Positions 54,844-61,703 of a DNA stretch of 64,000 nt are shown piece by piece. Numbering within the stretch: position 1 is the stretch's first letter; the number at the start of each line of letters is the position of its first letter. The notes beneath the pieces are model-generated. The model had not been told where the DNA came from. It ran no database searches and saw nothing but the letters and a program-made list of their open reading frames with translations. The position numbers were made by a program, and so were the translations under genes. Source of the DNA: Bacteroidaceae bacterium (GTDB lineage: Bacteria > Bacteroidota > Bacteroidia > Bacteroidales > Bacteroidaceae); assembly GCA_017448825.1 (NCBI GenBank), contig JAFSKR010000014.1, positions 62,001-126,000 of the forward strand, in the 5' to 3' direction.

Positions 54844-57792
54844 ATGAGAAGTCAAAGGTTCATAGCGTCATTTCTCGTACTCATCACAGTACTTTCCATC
54901 ATGGCTCACCAACGTCCACTGGTCGGCAACACACACGTTGCCGGCCATCATGCGATGGATAGCTTGACACCTGACTCGATGCCCCTGGCTTTTGACTCGA
55001 CGGCCCTGACTCTTGACTCTGTAACTGCGCCATCTGTCGAAACCGACAGTACGACAATGACGGAAGCAGATTCGTTGCTGATGGATTTGGATTCCATTAA
55101 AGCACGTTTCGACCGTGAACATGGCATCGAGCCAGAAGAGAACAAATCGACCGCCATCCAGTGGAACGATTCGGTGGCAGCTGCCGAAGACTCCATCCGC
55201 AAGGCAGAACAGAAGAGGGGTGCACTGGAAGCACCTGTCGTGTATGAAGCGAAGGATTCGATGACGTTCTTCATGGACACAAAGAACGCTTTCCTCTACG
55301 GCAACGCCAACGTGAAGTACCAGAAGATAGACCTTACCGCAGAAAATATCGCCATGAACATGGACAGCAGCATCGTCCATGCTGTCGGCAAAGAGGACTC
55401 ACTGGGTACCAAGTTTGGTGAACCCATTTTCAAGGATGGAGGCGATGAGTATGAGATGGAAGCAATGTCGTACAATTTCAAGACCAAGAAGGCGTACATT
55501 CAGAATGTCTATACTGCCCAACAAGACGGGTTCCTCACCTCAGAGCAATCGAAAAAAGGAACGGAAGGTGAGATGTATCTGAAGGGTGGCACTTACACGA
55601 CGTGTGACGAGAAGCATCCGCATTTCTACATCCGAATGTCAAGAGCAAAGGCTTACCCTGGGAAGAGCGTCTTTTCGGGTCCAGCCTGGCTGGTGGTGGA
55701 AGATGTGCCACTGCCCATCGCCATCCCGTTCGCTTATTTTCCCATGACCAGCACCTATTCGAGCGGTTTCATCATGCCGTCGTATGGTGACGAATCGACT
55801 CGTGGCTTCTACCTGAGAGATGGCGGTTACTATTTTGCCATCAGTGACTACATGGACTTGAAAGTGACGGGTGAAATTTTCACCAAAGGCTCATGGGGCA
55901 TCGGCACACAGACGACCTACAAGAAACGCTACAAGTATAGCGGCAACTTCTACTTCAACTACCAGGTGACCAAGGAGGGTGAGAAGAATATGCCCGACTA
56001 TTCGGTGACCAAGAACTTCAAGTTACAGTGGAGCCACCGCACCGATTCAAAGGCATCACCTAACAGCAGTTTCTCCGCCAGTGTGAACTTTGCCACACAG
56101 TCGTACGAGAAGAACAACCTCTCGTCACTCTATAACCCGACCTCATACTCGCAGAGCACCCGAACTTCGTCTGTGAGCTATTCGCACAACTTCACGAAGA
56201 TTGGCCTGTCGCTATCCAGTTCGTTCAACATCTCTCAGAACATGCGCGACTCCACGCTGGCACTCACCATGCCCTCGCTGTCACTGTCGCTCTCACGTTT
56301 CTACCCCTTCAAGCGCAAGCATGCCGCCGGCAAGGAGAAATGGTATGAGAAAATCAGCATGAACTACACGGGAACGTTGTCAAACTCCATCACCACAAAG
56401 GAAGACCAGTTGATGAAGTCATCGCTCATCAAGGACTGGAAGAACGGCATGAAGCACTCAGTGCCTATCTCGGCATCGTTCAATGTGCTGAAATACATCA
56501 ACGTGACCCCATCCCTCAACTACACCGAACGGTGGTACACGAACAAGGTGGAACAACACTGGGATCAGAACACACAGCAGGTAGTGCGCGACACTATCTA
56601 CGGATTCAACCGTGTATTTGACTACAACCTGTCTCTTTCTGCCAACACAAAATTATATGGTATGTACAAACCCAACCCCAAAGTGTTTGGCAAGAAAATT
56701 CAGATGGTGCGCCACGTGTTCACCCCATCTGTAAGTTTCACGTATGCACCAGACTTTGGAGATGGGAAATGGGGGTACTGGAAGACCTATACCAAGACGG
56801 ATGAAGAAGGAAACGTGTCGTTAGTCAGCTATTCCCCTTACGCTGGTTCACTATACGGCACTCCCTCGCAAGGCAAGACGGGTTCTGTCAGCTTTGACAT
56901 CTCCAACAACGTGGAGGCAAAAATCAAGGCAAAGAACGACTCCATCAAAAAAATCAGCATCATTGACGAACTGGGAGCCTCTCTCTCCTACAATATGGCA
57001 GCCAAGACACAGCCTTGGTCAAACCTATCCACACGCATCCGCCTGAAATGGGGAAAGACCACCTTAAACATGAACGCCGTGTTCAACACCTATGCCTATG
57101 AGTTCAATGAAAGCGGCAACGTGGTGGTGGGCAACAGGACAGAATGGTCGTACGGACGCTTCGGACGTTTTCAGGGTATGTCGAAAAACCTTTCATACAC
57201 ATTCAACAACCAGACGTTCAAGAAGTTGAAGGAAAGTATCGCACGCCTATTCGGACATGGTAAGGACCTTGAAGACGAACCAACGGGGGAAGACTCGGAA
57301 GACGATGATGAACGAGACCCCGATGACTTGGAAACAAACATAGACGACCCCAATCGAGAAAGAACTGGCAAGAAAGGAGAATCGGGAGGAAATGGTTTGG
57401 ACAAAGACGGTTACATGAAGTTCCAGATGCCGTGGTCGTTCTCCATCTCCTATGGTATCACGATGGCAGAAGACCGCAGCAAGGACATCAACGTGAAGAA
57501 TATGCGCTACCCTTACAAGTTCACACAAAACCTGAACTTCTCAGGCAACTTGAAGCTGGCCAGCAACTGGAACTGTAACTTCTCCTCAGGATGGGACTTC
57601 ACCAACAAGGCCATCTCGATGACCACCGTGAACATCACTCGCGATATGCACTGCTTCAACATCTCATGCGGTCTGGTATTCGGCACCTACACCAGTTACA
57701 ACATCACCTTGCGCGCCAATGCCAGCACGCTGACCGATGCCTTAAAGTACGACAAGAAATCAAGTTACTCAAGTTCCATCAACTGGTATTGA
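54844..57792 (+). CDS. lptD: LPS-assembly outer-membrane protein LptD
   Basis: 982 residues. Signal peptide MRSQRFIASFLVLITVLSIM; then a Ser/Thr/Asp-rich linker with repeated DS dipeptides (about 38-80). Next is an OstA/LptA-like beta-jellyroll (about 135-260; MTFFMDTKNAFLYGNANVKY, YIQNVYTAQQDGFLTSEQ), and then a large barrel beginning PIAIPFAYFPMTSTYSSGFI, the conserved LptD entry. It inserts lipopolysaccharide into the outer membrane and receives it from the LptC bridge. Odd: a highly acidic stretch of about 55 residues (about 800-855, LEDEPTGEDSEDDDERDPDD) interrupts the barrel, probably an outer loop. Own promoter. Confidence 0.92.
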   Translation: MRSQRFIASFLVLITVLSIMAHQRPLVGNTHVAGHHAMDSLTPDSMPLAFDSTALTLDSVTAPSVETDSTTMTEADSLLMDLDSIKARFDREHGIEPEENKSTAIQWNDSVAAAEDSIRKAEQKRGALEAPVVYEAKDSMTFFMDTKNAFLYGNANVKYQKIDLTAENIAMNMDSSIVHAVGKEDSLGTKFGEPIFKDGGDEYEMEAMSYNFKTKKAYIQNVYTAQQDGFLTSEQSKKGTEGEMYLKGGTYTTCDEKHPHFYIRMSRAKAYPGKSVFSGPAWLVVEDVPLPIAIPFAYFPMTSTYSSGFIMPSYGDESTRGFYLRDGGYYFAISDYMDLKVTGEIFTKGSWGIGTQTTYKKRYKYSGNFYFNYQVTKEGEKNMPDYSVTKNFKLQWSHRTDSKASPNSSFSASVNFATQSYEKNNLSSLYNPTSYSQSTRTSSVSYSHNFTKIGLSLSSSFNISQNMRDSTLALTMPSLSLSLSRFYPFKRKHAAGKEKWYEKISMNYTGTLSNSITTKEDQLMKSSLIKDWKNGMKHSVPISASFNVLKYINVTPSLNYTERWYTNKVEQHWDQNTQQVVRDTIYGFNRVFDYNLSLSANTKLYGMYKPNPKVFGKKIQMVRHVFTPSVSFTYAPDFGDGKWGYWKTYTKTDEEGNVSLVSYSPYAGSLYGTPSQGKTGSVSFDISNNVEAKIKAKNDSIKKISIIDELGASLSYNMAAKTQPWSNLSTRIRLKWGKTTLNMNAVFNTYAYEFNESGNVVVGNRTEWSYGRFGRFQGMSKNLSYTFNNQTFKKLKESIARLFGHGKDLEDEPTGEDSEDDDERDPDDLETNIDDPNRERTGKKGESGGNGLDKDGYMKFQMPWSFSISYGITMAEDRSKDINVKNMRYPYKFTQNLNFSGNLKLASNWNCNFSSGWDFTNKAISMTTVNITRDMHCFNISCGLVFGTYTSYNITLRANASTLTDALKYDKKSSYSSSINWY

Positions 57793-57825
57793 ACAATCAA
57801 TCAGAAACAGCAAATCGTCAAGAAT

Positions 57826-58248
57826 ATGTCAAGAATACTTGCTATAGATTACGGAAAGAAACGCACAGGATTGGCGGTGACTGACAATCTACAAATGATT
57901 GCCAACGGTCTGACAACCATTGACACGTGTGACTTGGAGAAGTTCCTCACCGACTATATGGCAAAAGAAGAGGTTTCCACCATCGTCATGGGGAAACCCA
58001 CACAGATGAACGGGGAAGACAGTGAGAACATGAAACGTATCGAGCCGTGTTTCAACCGTCTGAAGAAACTCTTTCCCAGCAAGGAAATCGTCTATTACGA
58101 CGAACGCTTCACCTCCGTGTTGGCACATCAAACCATATTGAACAGTGGCATCGGCAGGAAAGCACGACAAAACAAGGCACTCGTCGATAAAATCAGTGCC
58201 ACCATCATACTGGAAGACTATCTGGAGAAAGTGAAAAGTAAAATATGA
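57826..58248 (+). CDS. ruvX: Holliday junction resolvase-like protein RuvX (YqgF)
   Basis: 140 residues, RNase H fold: ILAIDYGKKRTGLAVTD, YDERFTSVLAH and the C-terminal VDKISATIILEDYL helix with the conserved Asp. Acts in processing of 16S rRNA 5' ends or Holliday junctions. It follows lptD after 33 bases and precedes def by 28, so they may be one transcript. Confidence 0.94.
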   Translation: MSRILAIDYGKKRTGLAVTDNLQMIANGLTTIDTCDLEKFLTDYMAKEEVSTIVMGKPTQMNGEDSENMKRIEPCFNRLKKLFPSKEIVYYDERFTSVLAHQTILNSGIGRKARQNKALVDKISATIILEDYLEKVKSKI

Positions 58249-58276
58249 AATCGTAAATTGTCAAATTGTAAATAAC

Positions 58277-58834
58277 ATGATACTACCTATGTACATATTC
58301 GGCCAACCTGTTCTCAGAAAAGTTGCCGAAGACATCGACTTCGAGTCCTACCCTAACCTGAAAGAACTCATCGAAAATATGTTTGAGACCCTGCGCCGTT
58401 CAGAAGGTGTAGGTCTGGCAGCACCACAAGTGGGACTCCCCATCCGTCTGTTCATCATCGACCTTGATGCCATCTCGGAAGACGAACCGCAATACAAGGG
58501 GTACTTCCACACCTTCATCAACCCCGAGATTCTGGAAGAGAGCGAAGAAACCGCCTCCATGTCAGAAGGCTGCCTCTCCATCCCTGGCATCAACGAGAGT
58601 GTGAAACGCCCTGCCAAAGTGCTGGTCAACTATTTCGACGAAAACGGCAAAGAGCAGGAACGTTGGCTCGAAGGGTTTGAAGCTCGTGTGTTCCAACATG
58701 AGTACGACCACCTTGATGGAAAACTCTTCGTCGATCGCCTTTCCCCCTTCCGCAAGCAGATTATCAAATCGAAACTCCTTGCTATGAGCAAAGGCAAATT
58801 CTCAGCACATTACAAGTGCAAACCCAATCGGTGA
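58277..58834 (+). CDS. def: peptide deformylase
   Basis: 185 residues. Removes the N-formyl group from new proteins. All three motifs present: GVGLAAPQVG (44-53), EGCLS with metal ligand C99, and HEYDHLDG with ligands H141 and H145 and catalytic glutamate 142. Type I-like with a short insertion (AISEDEPQYKGY). Start at the ATG at 58277 gives the usual N terminus. Confidence 0.96.
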   Translation: MILPMYIFGQPVLRKVAEDIDFESYPNLKELIENMFETLRRSEGVGLAAPQVGLPIRLFIIDLDAISEDEPQYKGYFHTFINPEILEESEETASMSEGCLSIPGINESVKRPAKVLVNYFDENGKEQERWLEGFEARVFQHEYDHLDGKLFVDRLSPFRKQIIKSKLLAMSKGKFSAHYKCKPNR

Positions 58835-58977
58835 AAACGGGAAGTAAAAAACTAAAAGTCAAATGCATCAGTTAACGTCAGTTCGACGAAAATTATCCAA
58901 CATAAAATTCATCGAATTCACGTTAAGTTACCCATCAACAACAAACCAACAACATTGCCCCATCTGCTACAGTTCGT

Positions 58978-60552
58978 ATGAAAAAGATACTGTTACTTTT
59001 AGTTTTTAGTTTTTCGTTATTGGGGTCCCATGCCCAAATCAACACCGACCGCATGATGAACGTAGCCCGCAACGCGCTCTATTACGAAGACTACGTGCTC
59101 TCCATCAGCTACTTCAACATCGTCATCAACTACAAACCCCACCTCTACGAACCTTACTTCTTTCGTGGGGTGGCTAAATTCTATCTCGAAGACTATTCAG
59201 GCGCCATTCTTGACTGCACTGAAACCATCAGACGCAACCCCTACTTTCCTGGTAGTTACGAGTTGCGCGGACTTGCTTACATCAACCTGGGCAACTTCGC
59301 TGCCGCAGTCAACGACTACGAGACTGCCACCGAGATGACACCCGAAAACCGCTCCCTATGGCACAACCTCGTACTCTGCAACATCGAGATTGACAGCCTC
59401 GACCGAGCCGACAGCATCGCCGACATCATGATTAAGAAGTGGGCGAAATATGCCGATGGTTACAACCTGAAGGCTCAAGCCCTGCTCCAAAAAGAAGACA
59501 CATTGGCAGCCGAAGCAGCCATCGACCAAGCACTCGAAGCTGATAAGTATAATATCAACGCGCTCTCTGCCAAGGCAGGCATTCTGATGAGCCATGAAGC
59601 CTATCAAGAAGCTATCAACTACTACAACGAGTCACTGCGTCTGAACCCCAAAAGTGCTGGCAACCTCATCAACCGTGCCCTCTGCCACTACCATCTTGAC
59701 CACTATCGCGATGCCATGAAAGACTACGACCTCGCCCTCGACATCGAACCTAAGAACTTCGTCGGACACTACAACCGAGGACTCCTGCGTGCCAACGTAG
59801 GCGAGGACAACCTTGCCATCGAGGACTTCGACTTCATCCTCTCCATCGCCCCCGACGACATGATGGCGACCTTCAACCGCGCCACACTGCTCGACAACAT
59901 CGGCGACTATCGTGGAGCCATCCGCGACTACACTACCGTCATCAACGAATTCCCCAAGTTCCTCTATGGCTACGAACGCCGTGCCGCAGCCCGACGCAAG
60001 ATTGGCGACATCGCGGGTGCCAACCGCGACGAAGAGCATGTGCTGAAAGAGCAAATAGCCCACCGCTACGGCTACTCCACCCCCACATCCCGACAGAAGA
60101 ACAAAACCCGCAAGAAGTCCTCTGTCAACCTCGACGACTATCAGAAACTCGTCGAAGAGGATGACCGCGAACCAGACAAAGTATATGAAAGCGAGTATCG
60201 GGGCAAGGTGCAAAATCGCGAACAAGAGGCAAAACTCATCCTGCCCACCGAACACACATATAATATATATAAAGAACTTGCTCCCGACGATGCCCTCGCC
60301 TATTTCGAGAAAGCTTATCAAGAAGCACAAGAAGGCAACATCAACGAAGCCATTGCCCACTTCACCCGTGCCATCGAGACCAACGACACCTTTGCCGAAG
60401 CCTACTTCAACCGTGGGCTTCTCCACCTGCTGCTCGACGACACCCAAGCCGCCATCCCCGACCTCTCCAAAGCGGGTGAACTCGGCATCTACCAAGCCTA
60501 CAACATCATCAAGAAAAACCAAAACAACAAACGAAAACAAAACGCTGAATAA
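58978..60552 (+). CDS. secreted TPR protein
   Basis: 524 residues with signal peptide MKKILLLLVFSFSLLGSHAQ. About ten TPR units from residue 30 to 350 (LRGLAYINLGNFAAAVNDYE, YNRGLLRANVGEDNLAIEDF, FNRATLLDNIGDYRGAIRDY), a basic Lys/Arg linker (about 365-385), and two more TPRs near the C terminus (YFEKAYQEAQEGNINEAIAH, AEAYFNRGLLHLLLDDTQAA). It is a protein-interaction scaffold in the periplasm. The partner is unknown. The 143-base gap behind def holds nothing recognisable. Confidence 0.88.
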   Translation: MKKILLLLVFSFSLLGSHAQINTDRMMNVARNALYYEDYVLSISYFNIVINYKPHLYEPYFFRGVAKFYLEDYSGAILDCTETIRRNPYFPGSYELRGLAYINLGNFAAAVNDYETATEMTPENRSLWHNLVLCNIEIDSLDRADSIADIMIKKWAKYADGYNLKAQALLQKEDTLAAEAAIDQALEADKYNINALSAKAGILMSHEAYQEAINYYNESLRLNPKSAGNLINRALCHYHLDHYRDAMKDYDLALDIEPKNFVGHYNRGLLRANVGEDNLAIEDFDFILSIAPDDMMATFNRATLLDNIGDYRGAIRDYTTVINEFPKFLYGYERRAAARRKIGDIAGANRDEEHVLKEQIAHRYGYSTPTSRQKNKTRKKSSVNLDDYQKLVEEDDREPDKVYESEYRGKVQNREQEAKLILPTEHTYNIYKELAPDDALAYFEKAYQEAQEGNINEAIAHFTRAIETNDTFAEAYFNRGLLHLLLDDTQAAIPDLSKAGELGIYQAYNIIKKNQNNKRKQNAE

Positions 60553-60685
60553 CAATCACGCCTCTCCATTCAATAAAACTAAAGAGAATATGAAAACAAG
60601 GCATCGACAAGTGTTCGGGCGGCGTGGGCTGATGCTTTGTGTCACTTTTAACAGATAAACGAGGGGATTGTCAAGAAGTTTTTTG

Positions 60686-60693
60686 TAACTTTG
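60686..60693 (+). promoter_or_regulatory. promoter -7 box of the Bro-N fragment
   Basis: TAACTTTG, 29 bases before the start codon. Confidence 0.5.
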
Positions 60694-60721
60694 CCCACAT
60701 CAGAACGAAACAGATAACAAG

Positions 60722-60997
60722 ATGAACGAAAATTTTGCCATACAGCTCTTTGAGGGCAGGAAGGTACGCATCGTATGGGATGCGGAACAGGAGAAGTACT
60801 ATTTCGCAGTAGCCGACATAGTGCAGGTGTTAACTGATACGGTGAATCCACGCGATTACATCAAGAAGATGCTTCGTCGTGACCCCGAACTGAAATCCAA
60901 GTGGGGGACAATTTGTCCCCCTGTTGAGATGCTTGCTCCTGACGGTAAGCGCAGGAAGACGCAGGCGGCTGATTTTTCTTGGAATTTGATTGTGTAA
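60722..60997 (+). pseudogene. truncated Bro-N / phage antirepressor-like gene
   Basis: 91 residues. It starts like the Bro-N antirepressor family (MNENFAIQLFEGRKVRIVWD, EQEKYYFAVADIVQVLTD, RDYIKKMLRRDPELKSKWG, DGKRRKTQAADF) but then ends with SWNLIV and a stop, where full-length members continue for over 100 residues into a KAEPFKLWLAQVG-type segment. The last shared residues are followed directly by the dinD promoter, as if a deletion had joined the two. A 9-bp inverted repeat (60903-60911 with 60913-60921) lies inside the frame. Family members are linked to prophages and mobile DNA. Confidence 0.7.
60903..60921. repeat. GGGGGACAA palindrome inside the Bro-N fragment
   Basis: GGGGGACAA and TTGTCCCCC flank a single T. 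The GGGGGACA..CCCCCTGT core is shared with the palindrome that ends dinD. Confidence 0.7.
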
Positions 60998-61012
60998 AAA
61001 AAAGAAAATTCG

Positions 61013-61020
61013 TATCTTTG
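61013..61020 (+). promoter_or_regulatory. dinD promoter -7 box
   Basis: TATCTTTG; a TTG at 60990-60992 lies 20 bases upstream. No LexA-type box was recognised. Confidence 0.55.
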
Positions 61021-61040
61021 TACGCGAATATATTGGAGAT

Positions 61041-61673
61041 ATGGATATTCAGAAAATACAGCAATACAAGTCAGCCTTCGACGAGATTGTCAAGGAGGTT
61101 AAAGACGATGAAGGGAACAGCATCGAAGTGTGGTATGCCCGTGAGCTTCAGACAGTGCTGGGCTATGCCCGATGGGAGAATTTCGTGGTGGCTATAGGTC
61201 GTGCGATAGAATCGTGTAAGACGCTGGGAATCAGCGTTGATGATCATTTTCGTGAGGTCACGAAAATGATAGCGTTGGCCAAGGGCGCACATCGTGAGGT
61301 TCAGGACTTCATGCTCACGCGCTATGCCTGCTACCTGATAGCGCAGAACGGTGACCCCAAGAAGGAAGAGGTAGCCTTTGCCCAAAGTTATTTCGCCGTA
61401 CAAACCCGTAAGGCCGAACTCATTGAGGAAAGGCTGAATGAGATTGCCCGCCTTGACACCCGTGAACGCTTACGCGCCTCAGAGAAGCAACTTAGCAAGA
61501 ACATCTACCAGCGGGGCGTTGACGACCGTGGCTTTGGGCGAATCCGTTCCAAAGGCGACCAGGCGCTGTTTGGCGGACTCTCTACAGAACAAATGAAACG
61601 TCGCCTGGGCATTAAGAGTGGTGCGCTGGCTGACCATCTGCTCACAGGGGGACAGACCCCCTGTGAGGTTTAG
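61041..61673 (+). pseudogene. dinD: dinD (DNA-damage-inducible protein D), C-terminally truncated
   Basis: 210 residues from the ATG at 61041. Matches DinD well: VWYARELQTVLGYARWENFV, LGISVDDHFREVTKM, DFMLTRYACYLIAQNGDPKK, FAQSYFAVQTRKAEL, and YQRGVDDRGFGRIRSKGDQA. E. coli DinD is 274 residues; here the match stops at IKSGALADHL and the last ten residues (LTGGQTPCEV) come from a perfect palindrome at 61641-61667 followed by TAG. So the C-terminal quarter is missing and replaced by inserted palindrome DNA. The truncated protein might still be made. DinD is an anti-RecA-type factor in E. coli. Confidence 0.75.
61641..61667. repeat. 11-bp perfect palindrome ending dinD
   Basis: CTCACAGGGGG (61641-61651) pairs with 61657-61667 around ACAGA. 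It supplies the last codons and sits just before the TAG. Confidence 0.85.
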
Positions 61674-61703
61674 GAATAAGGAAACAAAATAAACTAAAAC
61701 TGA

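Noticed and set aside
59632-60555. 307-codon minus-strand frame
   Set aside because: Antisense to the TPR protein; Val/Gly-rich as expected from the complement of TPR codons.
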